Part shown: positions 33,091-46,188 of the stretch, one piece after another
Position numbering within the stretch: the stretch's first letter is position 1
How the letters are laid out: each line of letters opens with the position of its first letter
From: Alviniconcha marisindica
Lineage: Eukaryota > Mollusca > Gastropoda > Provannidae
Length of the DNA: 64,000 nt
Assembly (NCBI GenBank): GCA_018857735.1
Contig: JABMCL010000509.1
Location: 661,001-725,000 of the forward strand
Direction: 5' to 3'
The notes under the pieces: model-generated
Databases searched by the model: none
Told to the model about the DNA's origin: nothing
The model's input: only the letters and a program-made list of their open reading frames with translations
Translations under genes and position numbers: made by a program

Positions 33091-34892
33091 AGATTGAGGT
33101 CGTCTATCTCTTTCCTATGTGTCTGCCATACAGACGTTGAGTTGGTTCTGGAGTTTGTGGTGCTGGTTTGCAGCCACTTTGTCAACAGCTGGGAGGACGC
33201 AGTATGTCCACAGAATTGTGGCACTTTCTCGCAACGTCGTTTTATTGATCACGGCTTTTACGGTGGTAAAATAGGTGAAGATTTTTGAGTGTACCCACAA
33301 TTTCTGACACAACACTTTTTCACTGATTTTATGTTATTATTTAGGTGTGATGTCAAAGCGTTTCTATTCCAAGTCAGGAGTAGGTCCGAATACTGCTCTG
33401 CCCGCTGTCAGGAATTCTGCAAATTCTAATATTTTTGCCCTCCCGATTCATTCAGCTTCATTTTCTCCAATCCTCTTCAAACAGAAATGACATGTGATAT
33501 GAACTGTGAATCAGGCTTTGACCTGTGATCTAAAGACTCGTGTTTCATGCTGGTGAGATCCACGCGGTTGACAGTGTTTGAAGCGTCAAGACTCACACAC
33601 TCCACCCACCAAAGACTACGGAGATTTCCATTCAAATAAACACCACGCATCAGGCAGCGTCCAAAACACGGAGCTACACAAGGTCTTCCGTTACTGAGAA
33701 CGCAGAAGTTCTTTGTCCAAGGTCACCTTCGTTGATTGTTACTTTGTTGTTGGCAAATCACTGAAATGGCAGCCGCAGTTGCTACCAATGTGCCTAATAA
33801 AACGGGGACCCAAGAGGCGGGCCACAATGACAGCACGGTAAGTGTCGTCAGAATGTATGTTGGGTGTCTCTACCTTCACAGCGGTTGTTGTTTTGAAATG
33901 CATTCTGTGATATTTGTTTTTGTTCTCTGAGGTACATGTACATTTAGTCACTTGTTCAATTTCTGGGGTGAAATAATCAAAACTAAATAGTCTTACATTT
34001 TGGGAAAATCTCTCTCCAGTTGGAAGAGAACGTGTGAAACATTTAACAGCATCATACCTTTTGCGAACTAGAAGAGATCAACTCATACAAAAGTTTAAAA
34101 GGACCGTTTCTCAAAAGGACGATACAAGCAGTGAGAAGACAAGTCAAACATCTGGAACGACCGCTGTTCATGGCCGACTTGCATCAGATTTGCAGCTGTC
34201 TCCACGTCCACGCCAGAGTGATTCCTTTTGCTGTTTCTAATATTTATGTCACAACAGAGCCGATAAAGGAACAGAGCCAAACACAGAAAAAGATTAAACA
34301 GAACGCTGATTTTAATGAGAGAAAACAAAACATGCACAAATGTTCAGGGTAAACCCCTTTTCCAAGAAACAGACAGACAGGTTAACGATGACAAATGAAA
34401 CGTGTCCATTTAGCTGGATTCAGTTGGTGTTGCAGTGTCTGCAATATGTTGATGGGCCTGTACAAAGCGACGTATGCAATGGTAGCCCCGTACCATCAAA
34501 ATGGCAAAGTTTTTGGGTTGCAACACACGAGGACGCAGAACCCTGAATCTGACCACCCAATTTGCATAATCAATTGATGGGGTCTATACAGCCCGCTAAG
34601 AACAACACCAACTAGCCCATCGGGGACTGGACCAGTTGGGTTTTCTTCTTCTTGTTTGTCACGCTTGTGTAATGGCAGACTGTCTGCAAAGAGATACTGG
34701 CAGGGACCGAAATCCCGGGAGGTTTGAGAAAGATGCTGTCTCTGCCCAACGCTACAGTTGCCGCCAGGAAGGTTGTGGTGAGCTGCTGGCTGCCAAAGGT
34801 CCATGGACATACGGGGAGGAAGCGTGAAGCCTATGCCTAACGATACACTGCCGCCATTACAATGGTTCTGTGGAGGTCATGACGGAGTGGGG
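33091..34892. other. Unique sequence holding one possible exon
   Basis: No tandem repeats. Apart from 33766-33837 I see no coding signal. The open frames (34340-34546, 34496-34810 minus) show no domain. Confidence 0.45.
33766..33837 (+). CDS. Possible first coding exon (24 codons)
   Basis: ATG at 33766 is in a good initiation context (G at -3, G at +4). It is followed by 24 sense codons, MAAAVATNVPNKTGTQEAGH then NDST. The exon would end on a complete codon at 33837, immediately before a consensus donor (ACG then GTAAGT at 33838-33843). Alanine-rich starts of this kind are common in real genes. The next exon cannot be identified, the peptide matches no family I know, and a chance combination is quite possible. 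Confidence 0.25.
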
Positions 34893-35206
34893 AAAATCCA
34901 AGGAGGTTGGGCCAGAGTGGAAAAAATCCAATGGGCTGGGCCAGAGCAAAAAAACAAACAAAACCCCAGCAGATTGGGCCAGACTGGAAAAAAAAACCAG
35001 GAGGCTGGGCCAGAGTGAGAAAAACCCCGGAAAAAAACAGGTTGGGCCAGAGCGAAAAAGCAAAAACCCAGCAGGTTGGGCCAGAGTGGAAAAAACAACA
35101 GAAGGCTGGGCCAGAGCGAAAAAGAAAAAGAAAAAAGAAGAAGAAAAAACTGGAGGTTGGGCCAGAGTGAAAAAACAACAACAGGAGGCTGGGCCAAAAC
35201 AGAACC
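34893..35206. repeat. Degenerate array of GGTTGGGCCAGAG units
   Basis: Nine to ten copies of GGTTGGGCCAGAGTGGAAAA or GGCTGGGCCAGAGCGAAAAA, spaced 25-45 bp apart by A-rich linkers of variable length. The G-rich core is conserved while the linkers vary. The frames on both strands are repeat artefacts. Confidence 0.9.
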
Positions 35207-35216
35207 AGTCCGTGCC

Positions 35217-35499
35217 ACACACATCGTCATCACCAGCGATTTTCCTCGAAGACGGGCAGTGGTGTCACCTCGATTTGCTGCCCTCAGTGCACCAGTCATT
35301 TTCCACGGACAGTCTCTCCACGGACAAAGTCACTGCGCAATGTCATGGACCATGACTGCGACTGACCTGAGTCAGCGTCAGCTCCCATCAGTTCTGTTTG
35401 CGCATGTAGCCAGTATGGATGCTGTTTGTCATTGTAAAGCGCCTAGGACAGCAGTGTAAGTGTACCATTATTATTATTATTACTATTATTATTATTATT
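35217..35499 (+). mobile_element. LINE 3' end with (ATT)n tail
   Basis: CATTGTAAAGCGCCTAGGAC, GTAAGTGTACC and then (ATT)n at 35467-35499. A GTAAAGCGC... end followed by ATT repeats is typical of CR1/L2-type LINE 3' UTRs in invertebrates. A second partial tail (CTGTATAAATGTACTATC then ATT repeats) follows at 35520-35550. The reverse-transcriptase part is not recognisable. Confidence 0.6.
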
Positions 35500-36251
35500 C
35501 TATTCTCTGCAGTGTAACCGCTGTATAAATGTACTATCATTATTATTATCAGTGTATCTCATAGACAGACAATTCGTTTTTAACGCCCAAGTAGCAAACA
35601 TCTTACATCAGGCGAAAAGCACTATGGAAACACCAAAGAAAACCAACCACAAAAACAAAACAAACGAAACAAAACACAGAAATATATAAAGTCAACGTGT
35701 GATGCTGCCCACCCAAACTGATCCCAACCACCCTAAATCCACCCACTCGCCGGTCCCCACTCTGTCCACCCCCTGACCACCCTCTCCCCCTCGCAACACT
35801 ACCGGCGAAAGAGAAGAGATAGTCTCACTCTCCTCATTGAGTGGGGAGGCCGGTGTCTCTTTAATTTTCCAGGTATGGCCGTGTTTGATTAAGCGCAGCG
35901 GCAATTACACAGAACAGTACAAGTCTATCTGTCCAAAGACCCAGCGTGAGTGCTGTCTGAATACTTTCCACGCGTGACGCGGGTTCAAACGTGCCGGCAC
36001 GAACGATGCGCTGCAGCTGCAGGGACTGTGTTTGTGTTACACTGGAAGGCCGCGGAAATCAATGCACGACACAGGCAACGCCTGAATGGCTGGGTACTAC
36101 GTACGGCAGAAAAGAAAGAAAGACTAAAACAAAACAAAAAGAAGAAGAAAAAAGCCCGGAAATAAAGTACACAAGCAACGTCAAGTAAATGGGATTTTTA
36201 TTATTTTATTATTACGTTTTAGACTAAAGCTCAAAAGAAACAATTGAAGGA
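35500..36251. other. Unique sequence, no gene seen
   Basis: TTTTTAACGCCCAAGTAGC at 35579-35597 may be a reversed SINE-tail motif. The remainder shows no coding signal. A/G-rich at 36108-36170. Confidence 0.4.
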
Positions 36252-37476
<1,225 letters not shown>

Positions 37477-37497
37477 GGAGAGAGAGAGAGAGGGGGG

Positions 37498-37568
<71 letters not shown>

Positions 37569-37619
37569 AGAGAGAGAGAGAAACAGGAGGGTGGGGGGAG
37601 GGGGGGGGGGGGGGGGAGA
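37477..37619. repeat. (GA)n microsatellite ending in a G run
   Basis: About 100 bp of GA with G-rich interruptions, then GGGTGGGGGGAGG and about 15 G. The strand is purine-only and triplex-prone. Confidence 0.96.
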
Positions 37620-37766
37620 GTCGAGTCAATATTCGATTTTGATGTGTCTTGTTTGGAGTTTCCAGTTAAAGAGAAAGGTTAGGGTGGGGTGGGGTCGGGG
37701 GAGATCGAAAGAGGCAAGCAAAGAGGGATAGACACAGACAGTCCGACAGAGACAGAATATTTTTGA

Positions 37767-37769
<3 letters not shown>

Positions 37770-37842
<73 letters not shown>

Positions 37843-37917
37843 GCGCGCGCACGCACGCACGCACGAACGTATGCACGCATGCACACACACACACACGTAC
37901 GCACGCACGCACGTACG

Positions 37918-37992
<75 letters not shown>

Positions 37993-38053
37993 CACAACAC
38001 AACACAACACACAACACACACACACAACACACACACACACACACACAACACAA

Positions 38054-38143
<90 letters not shown>

Positions 38144-38206
38144 GCGCATACACACTTACACACACACACGCACGAACGCACGAACGCACGCACGCACGCG
38201 CACACA

Positions 38207-38262
<56 letters not shown>
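37770..38262. repeat. 493-bp compound (CA)n / (CG)n / (ACGC)n / (ACAAC)n region
   Basis: CA tracts of 58, about 70, about 85 and 46 bp are separated by GCGCGCGCGC and ACGC blocks (37828-37920), AACAC pentamers (37990-38060) and another ACGC block (38140-38210). It is almost entirely alternating purine-pyrimidine. This is the largest simple-sequence block in the window. The six long His/Thr or Cys/Val frames are artefacts. Confidence 0.98.
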
Positions 38263-38763
38263 ATGCAAACAAACAAAAATAGCGCAGTGCCTTTCGATGT
38301 CGCCGTCCTTAAGCAAAGAGTGGAACACTGCATGAACACGGCCTTTAACGGGGCTACCACTCTTCATTTCCGCTCGACTCATCGGCGTGTCCAGACTGAT
38401 GGCATTACGACAGTAGCCACAATTCCTGTGTAGTGGTCAGTCCACTCTAGCCACGGACTCCCCGTTGTGTTCTCTCTCCTGCCGTTTGTGTGGAACTTGG
38501 TCATGTATTTTTTGATTTTTTGTTTTCATAAATGGCGCCAGGGAAGTCTTCATGAAAAACAGTAAGCGCTACTACATGTACTAGCGACTGTTTTGATTGT
38601 CGTCATTTTTCACCACCGCAAATAAAAGTCTGTTTTATCACTGCTAGAAAATATTCCATTTAGCAACACCATCATAAGTGTTTTATTAGCACCACTAAGT
38701 GTTTGTAGTCGTTCCCATCGATTAAGGTTTGGGATCCCAGACGACAGTGATGTATGGACAGCA
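38263..38763. other. Unique spacer, no gene seen
   Basis: About 500 bp of ordinary composition and no motif. Confidence 0.5.
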
Positions 38764-39047
38764 ATGTCTTCAGCTGATATGGGTCACGGGAGAGAGAATG
38801 CATGGTCTACAGCCATGTCGTAGCTGATATGGGTCATGGGTGAGTGAATGGCCTATATATAGCCATGCTTTCAGATGATCTGGGTCACGTGTGAACGAAT
38901 GGTCTGCAGCCATGTGGTCAGATGATCTAGGTGAAGAGTGAACGAATGGTCTATATAGCCATGTCTTCAGATGACCTGGGTTAAGGATGACTGAATGGTC
39001 AGCATCCATGTCTTCAGATGCTCTGGTTCAGGGCTACAGCCATTCAG
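38764..39047. repeat. Diverged tandem repeat of about 45-50 bp
   Basis: Six copies of a unit with ATGTCTTCAGATGATCTGGG, a GTGAACGAATGGTC segment and AGCC. Substitutions and small indels are frequent. Confidence 0.9.
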
Positions 39048-39460
39048 TTTTACGATCATCTTGGCAGTGACTTGGGATCTCTAAGATTCAAGAAGAAGCA
39101 GATTAATCAACGCGGAAAAAACATCAGTGTGATGTAACCAACGGTGAATGCCCATAACGTTTACAATGAGAAACTACAAAAATGGCAGAGCTGAAAACAA
39201 CTTCTGAACGTGAAGCCATTAGGAAAGACTGTTTTGCATAATCCAATATACCATCTGGCACATCGTGTCAAAGGGAAGGAACCTGTCTTGCTTTATGAAG
39301 CCAGATATTATGGATTCAACCTACAGTAGGTGCAGAATTGGAAGTCGAGAAGGAAGGGACTAGAGTGTTGGGTTCACGCGCACTCTGCGATGTTTCAAGA
39401 GAGACTCACACTTTGGCGTGAATTTGCATAACTAAATAATGGAAAAGCACAAATTCACAC
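39048..39460. other. Unique spacer, no gene seen
   Basis: No repeat or coding motif recognised. Confidence 0.5.
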
Positions 39461-39502
39461 GCACACGCACGTACGCATGCACGCACACACACACACACAC
39501 AC

Positions 39503-39551
<49 letters not shown>

Positions 39552-39560
39552 GTACGCACA
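39461..39560. repeat. (AC)n with (GC)n block
   Basis: CACGCACGTACGCATGCACG, then AC units with one AACAC slip, then a 16-bp CG alternation at 39537-39552. Z-DNA type. Confidence 0.95.
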
Positions 39561-40184
39561 CATATACACACAAAGCACACACCACAAAGCGGAGAACATC
39601 CATCACAGTTTCTAGCAAGCCATTAGGAGAAGTCAGCGAGAGGAGAAGTGCACGAATTTGCGTAAGGTTGGCAGCGGCCAATAACGTCGCACCTCCCACC
39701 GTGTCCTACATCCATACGATGCCAGGAAGCGCGGATACCCTTGCAACATCCAGCGCGAAATAATAACTTGTCGTCTGGAGGACAGCATCGTGCTGTCTGC
39801 AACAACACATTCTGGGACAAATTTCCGCCCAGGAATAAGTCATCACAGGGGTAAAAGGCCATAAAAGCAGAGGCGACCGGCGCCAAAAAAAAAGGAGGGG
39901 GGGAGCAGGTCGCGGTCAATCCAGGCGGAGGGATACAATAACTCAGCCTTAACGACAAATGTGTACCCATTCGATACGTGCGCTATTTGCCGCGGGCCCG
40001 GGCGGACACGATTGGCTTTCTGACATATGCATTTCCAATGATTTCGGGGCTGGGCAAAGAAGTCAGCGGAGGAACATGCGCACCGCGGGGGGCAAATTAA
40101 ATTCATGCCAAACGCAATGGATTAGAAGTCCGGATGGAAAAGCCCCGGAATGGGTTTGTAAGACCACGGCGCAATCCAGCCACG
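39561..40184. other. Unique, GC-rich sequence; candidate conserved non-coding DNA
   Basis: 39840-40120 is richer in GC than its surroundings and includes TGACATATGCATTTCCAATG and GGCAAATTAAATTCATGCC. These homeobox- and POU-like AT cores in a GC setting are reminiscent of enhancers. There is no coding evidence, and this is composition-based inference only. Confidence 0.3.
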
Positions 40185-41090
40185 TAGAGCCGGGACACAA
40201 GACTCACAGCCAGGACAGCCAGGACACAGAGTCTCACAGCCCAGTACAACCAGGACACGAAGTCTCACAGTCCAGTACAGCCAGGACACGTCTCACAGCC
40301 CAGTACAGCCAGGACACAACGTCTCACAGCCAGTACAGCCATGACAGAGCGTCTCACAGCCAGTACAGCCAGTACAGAGTCTCACAGCCCAGTACAGCCA
40401 GGACACAGCCTCACAGTCCAGTACAGCCAGGAGTCTCACAGCCCAGTGCACCCAGGACAGAGACCCCGACAGCCCAGCAGAGCCAGAGCCCCACAGCCCA
40501 GCAGAGCCAGAGCCCCACAGCCCAGTAGAGCCAGAGCCTCAAAGCCCAATAGAGCCAGCACCGCATATCCCAGTAGAGCCAGGACAGAACGTCTCACAGA
40601 GAAGTAGAGCCAGGACAGAACCCTCACGGACAAGTAGAGCCAGGACAGAACCCTCACGGACAAGTAGAGCAAGGACAGAACGCCTCACAGACAACAGAGC
40701 CAAAACAGAACGCCTCACAGACAAGCAGAGCAAGGACGGAACGCCTCACAGACAACAGAGCAAGGACGGAACGCCTCACAGACAACAGAGCCAGGACAGA
40801 ACGACTCACAGACAACAGAGCCAGGACAGAACAACTCACAGACAACAGAACCAGGACAGAACGCCTTACAGACAACAAAGCCAGGACAGAACGCCTCACA
40901 GACAACAGAGCCAGGACAGAACGCCTCACAGACAACAGAGCCAGGACAGAACGCCTCACAGACAACAGAGCCAGGACAGAACGCCTCACAGACAAGCAGA
41001 GCAAGGACAGAACGCCTCACAAACAACAGAGCAAGGACACAGACAAGCACAGAACGCCTCACACAGAAGCAGAGGCAGGACAGAGAGCCA
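40185..41090. repeat. Two-phase minisatellite, about 30-bp units
   Basis: 40185-40570: units of AGCCAGGACACAGAGTCTCA followed by CAGCCCAGTAC, variable length. 40571-41090: about 17 units of 30 bp, ACAGAACGCCTCACAGACAA then CAGAGCCAGG, more regular. The second phase looks like a homogenised derivative of the first (shared AGAGCCAGGACA, CTCACAG). The ten-codon period keeps frames open on the minus strand (VLALLSVRRS repeats). Confidence 0.96.
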
Positions 41091-41280
41091 CGCAACCCAG
41101 TGCAGCCACCTAGGGCTAGGGCATAGAGCCTCGCCGTGCGGCCAGTGCACAGCGTTCACGGCCAGCTGCCTGCAACGCTGATGCAGTGATCTCCGGTCTC
41201 TAAACCAACTCGCTCACTGTCAGCCAAAATCCATGTCTAAACGATCAGATGGAGAAAATCAATAGATAAACGAAAGCAAC

Positions 41281-41640
41281 CGTTTTGATTATTTGGTATT
41301 TAATGTCCAATCTGGCCACTTAGTTATTTTGGCATTTAACGCAAAATCTGGTTAATTTGGTATTGTGCATTTAATGCCCAGTCTGGTTACTTAGTCACCG
41401 GGTAGTTAACGCTAAGTCTGCTACATTGTTTTGGTATAGAACGCCCAGTCTGGTTACTTTGTCACTGAGTAGTTAACGTCCAGTCTGGTTACTTCGTCAT
41501 TGAGAAGTTAACGCCCAACCTGGTTACTTAGTCATTGGGTAGCGTAGTCTGGGTTCTTAGTTAGTTAGTAACCCAATCTGGTTACTTAGTTGTTATGTAT
41601 TTATTTGGTATTTAACGCCAAATCTGCATGGTTAATTAGT
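41281..41640. repeat. Degenerate array of about 35-40 bp built on a SINE-tail motif
   Basis: Nine to ten units of the form TTACTTAGTCATTGGGTAGT then TAACGCCCAGTCTGG. The minus strand reads CCAGACTGGGCGTTAAC, the same phrase as the SINE tails at 11.85 and 46.16 kb and the GACTGGGCG at 55.42 kb. Units vary widely, so this is an old array. Confidence 0.8.
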
Positions 41641-41774
41641 CATTTGTTGTTGTTGACTGCATTTACATAGCGCTATTCTCCGCTCTCAAGCAGACTCACT
41701 GCACTCTTGTCCCATGTGGGTCTAAATGAGTGATTGCAGTTTTCACAACGCGTTTTGAATATCCATCCACGTGG

Positions 41775-41852
41775 TGTACAGCCCAGTACAGCCAGTACAC
41801 CGAGTACAGCCAGGGCACAGCGTCTCACAGCCCAGTACAGCCACACACAACG
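41775..41852. repeat. Isolated cluster of the 40.2-kb minisatellite
   Basis: TACAGCCCAGTACAGCCAGT, GGGCACAGCGTCTCACAGCC and CAGTACAGCCACAC match the first phase of the array ending at 41090, from which it is separated by about 700 bp. Confidence 0.85.
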
Positions 41853-42434
41853 TGAAACTGCTGCCGTCTAGGTGCGTTCTTTGTATACCATACAACCATG
41901 CACCATGTCATGTCACTTCATGCAAAGCCACATACGTAGGGTGCATGCGTGTTTAGCTGTAACCTGCCACCTGCACTTTTGGCAGGATGACCGTGATCTT
42001 TTTCGTGCTCCAATGAACCAGGTAAAGTGAAGTTGGAAAGGGAGAATTCCTGGCAACAGCCGGAGTATACAAAATGGCAATCGGGTCTGCAGGCTGTCTG
42101 GTCGTGGTGGAAGACTGTGATCTGTCAATAATAATAATAATACCGAATCGCTAACACGCATAACCCCAAAATGGGAGAAAGTCGGTGTCATAGCCGTTGT
42201 CACTTGTATCGCACGCGTAACCTCAATATTCAGTAACCTGTGAGAGTCCTCAGTTCAACACCATTCTCTGTAGAAATCTCCGCGTCTTCCTCTTCTTCGT
42301 CTTCCTTCTTATTTCAAGTAGTTTTACGCAAGTGATATCAGACTGATACTACATCATATGTCAATAAATTGCACCAACACAACAACAGACTTTTCTTGTC
42401 GCCGTGAACAGTTTACAATTTCTCTACGTTGAAA
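41853..42434. other. Unique sequence, weak tRNA-like stretch
   Basis: 42188-42265 has TAGCCGTTGTCACTTGTATC and, about 60 nt on, CAGTTCAACACC, which distantly resembles a tRNA-derived SINE head. (ATA)n at 42127-42142. No gene seen. Confidence 0.35.
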
Positions 42435-42830
42435 CTGTATTCACCACCCAGTAGCTATATTGGAAAAAAAATACTGTATTCACCGCCCTGTAGCTATGTT
42501 GAATATTTTTAATTCACCAGCCTATAGCTACATTGAAAAACTGTATTCACCGCCGTGTAGCTATATTGAATTTGTTTTTATTCACCAGCCTGTAGCTGCA
42601 TTGAAAAACTGTATTCACCGCCCTGTAGCTATATGGAGGGGGGGGGATGTATTCACCACCCTGTAGCTATATTGCAAAAAGCTTTATTGAAAAAAAACTG
42701 TATTCACCACTCTGTAGCTATCTATATTTTTAAAAAGCTGCATTCACCACCCTATAGCTATACTGGAAAAAAACTGCATTCCCTGTAGCTATACTGAACA
42801 AACTGTATTCACTACCCTGTAGCTATACTG
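42435..42830. repeat. Tandem repeat of about 34-36 bp with A-rich linkers
   Basis: Eleven copies of CTGTATTCACCACCCTGTAG followed by CTATATTGAAAAA. The unit core is well kept, whereas the A/T linker varies. The copy at 42640 has a G run in place of the A run. Confidence 0.95.
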
Positions 42831-43276
42831 AAATATATATGTTCAACAACAGACTTGATTGCGTTCTATCTTCTGAAACGGTATTCCCCCGAAAATATCA
42901 CGGCACATGCCATCAGAACCTACACAAGATTTTAATCAGGGCACTTTCACCTAATACAGCACAGACAGATCTGGCCATGAAAATTAAATATCAAAGTGCA
43001 AGTTTGTTCACAAGTGACCTTTAAAACTGTAACGTGGTGGTGGATGATACATGGCAGATGTATGCAAACACGTATAAAAAAAAATATATAAAAAAAGCAA
43101 CACCTACACTATTTTAATGGATCATGGCACGTACCTTTTTGCAAGTAAAGTTTAAAGGCGAACTTGTAATACTGTTGACATTTTAATTATGGAACCCCCC
43201 TACCCCACTCTATTTCACTCCTTTTCCTCACCCAACTCTCTTGATCTGCAGCGGTAGGTATATTATTCACCACGCT

Positions 43277-43279
<3 letters not shown>
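42831..43279. other. Unique spacer, no gene seen
   Basis: AT-rich with A runs near 43078-43097. Nothing recognised. Confidence 0.5.
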
Positions 43280-43340
<61 letters not shown>

Positions 43341-43416
43341 ACAAACTCTCTCCTCACTCACACACATACCCACTCTCTCTCTCTCTCCCTCAGATACATA
43401 CCCCCCACCCCCCACC

Positions 43417-43489
<73 letters not shown>

Positions 43490-43490
43490 A
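43280..43490. repeat. Two (TC)n tracts with C-rich bridge
   Basis: TC at 43280-43339, a CA/TC mix, a C run at 43416-43427, then TC to about 43485. Confidence 0.96.
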
Positions 43491-43703
43491 GTTTCTAACA
43501 GCTGCCCAACCCCTCCAAAGTTAAAAGCCAGCTATATCAGTTTGTGTGGCTGTGCCCTAGGGAGACGGCGCTAATCAAGGACCATCACTCCGTGCCCGCA
43601 CACCTCGGACGGATTCCTGCCCTTTAATACTGGAGACACTGAACATTGTAATAGTCCGGGCGGCTTCTTCACACTGTGGCCTATGTGTTGAGAGTGAAAC
43701 TAA

Positions 43704-44600
<897 letters not shown>

Positions 44601-45265
44601 AACAGCAAACTGCAAGACCTCATAGTGTACACTGATGGCTCTGTCACCAAAGGCCAGTAAGGGTGGGGCTTCACTGTCAAGCAAGGTGTAGCATCCATGA
44701 AGATAGTGCAGCCTATACGGTCTCAACCGCTAGCTTGACAACGGAGGTGGAAGCAGTCACCAATGCCGTCCGCTGGATTGCCTCAAGAGGTGACAGTCAG
44801 ACCACACATGCCATCATCCTCACAGATTCAATGAGCTTGTTACAAAAAGTGAAAAGTGGAATGGGAAGCCCAGACTGGAATGTGTCGATGGTCTACATCC
44901 ACCTTCGATCCAGTGGGTGTACTGCCCTGGACATGCCGGAGTGAAGGGAAACGACCGAGCAGATAGACTGGCGAGCAAAGCAACCCTCACAAGTGGCTTG
45001 CTTCTCGGAAGATCTGAAGTGTTGAGAAGCTTTAGACACTACCTGCGGGCACAAAGCCAGCGATCACACTATCGATCGCCTGGAAGAGAGAGGTGTTGAA
45101 AGAGGAAGCGCTAGACGATTTTCTTTGAAAGGACGAAAAAGGGCCATCGTTAATCAGACGAACACTGGAACCGTTTCAAAGACAACTTTGGGGAAACTTC
45201 TGAGAGACGGGGTGGGGCGCATATTTATGGACTTTCCCGAATGCATAGATATCATCTTGAACTGA
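44601..45265 (+). pseudogene. RNase H domain of a non-LTR retrotransposon, broken
   Basis: RNase H degrades the RNA strand of RNA-DNA hybrids; some LINE clades (I-type and relatives) carry it after the reverse transcriptase. All four acidic positions are visible: Asp in VYTDGSV (44625-44645), Glu in TEVEAV (about 44745), Asp in LTDSM (about 44825) and the terminal PGHAGVKGNDRADRLAS (about 44930-44980). The frame is broken by TAA at 44658-44660 and by frameshifts near 44685, 44910 and 45080. The C-terminal part (NTGTVSKTTLGKLLRDGV) resumes in another frame to TGA 45263-45265. It ends in TGAACTGAACTGAACTGAAC, a terminal repeat tail. The reverse transcriptase is not found, so this is a 5'-truncated dead copy. 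Confidence 0.88.
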
Positions 45266-45298
45266 ACTGAACTGAACGCATACACGCACGCACGAACG

Positions 45299-45299
<1 letters not shown>

Positions 45300-45366
<67 letters not shown>
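45300..45366. repeat. (CA)n microsatellite
   Basis: About 33 CA units just downstream of the LINE tail, preceded by CACGCACGAACGAA. Confidence 0.97.
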
Positions 45367-45367
<1 letters not shown>

Positions 45368-45578
45368 CAGGCCAACGCTGAAGTACAAGGGTGGCAAATT
45401 GCAGGGAGTATGTCGTGTTATTTGCACAACGCGGCAGCGAGGGGCGTGATTTGCAGAACGCGACCTTTGCACAAATTGCTGCCCCTTGTAGCCCGCTCTG
45501 GCCTAACTGTTAAATCATTGTGGCTGTTGGTGGGATACAGCGTCACTGCTACCCCCATCCCAACCCCTGCATCCTCCC

Positions 45579-45589
<11 letters not shown>

Positions 45590-45648
<59 letters not shown>

Positions 45649-45802
45649 CTGCCCCCTTCTCTCAGTCCTTGCCCAGAACTAAAACTGTTTACGAATTCGG
45701 CAGTCGTGATGCATCCATGGTTGGCTTTATCACAGTCAGTTTGTGAAATTAACCCACACGTTGCTATCCTCCCTCCTCTAGCTTTATCCTTACTTCCAAA
45801 CA

Positions 45803-45881
<79 letters not shown>
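45590..45881. repeat. Two (CT)n tracts
   Basis: CT at 45585-45645 with one TT slip, and about 37 units at 45806-45881, separated by 160 bp of unique DNA. Confidence 0.96.
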
Positions 45882-45883
<2 letters not shown>

Positions 45884-46150
45884 CCCATCCTTCCCTGTTC
45901 TGTCGTTTCTGTTCTGTGAGTTTACCGCGGACGCATAAATGAATGTGCCGTTTGCAAAGAGTCAGAAACTATCAAAAGTTCTTTCTTCTCTAAATTTGGA
46001 GTCTGCCAGAACACAACACTGCGTGAGTCTCTTCTAGGATCGCCGCCATTCTAACTCTACTTTCTCGGTTCATTCAACTTCATTTACTCCCAGTCCTCCA
46101 GGGAAGTGTGCCTTTAACAATCAATCTGACTTTTACTTCTGACCTCATGA

Positions 46151-46188
46151 CGTCTTCCTATGACTTTCACGGTTGACTGGGCGTTAAC
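46151..46188 (+). repeat. SINE 3'-tail motif remnant
   Basis: TATGACTTTCACGGTTGACT then GGGCGTTAAC. It matches the tails at 11.85 and 55.4 kb. The body is not recognisable upstream. Confidence 0.5.

Noticed and set aside
37626..38433. Several 158-244-codon His/Thr- or Cys/Val-rich ORFs
   Set aside because: Translations of CA/GT microsatellites. The same applies to similar frames at 4.3, 26.3, 28.3, 29.6, 36.4, 47.5 and 56.5 kb.
40436..41095. Minus-strand leucine/valine-rich frames that look like membrane segments
   Set aside because: They are the 30-bp array read in three frames (VLALLSVRRS), not transmembrane proteins.
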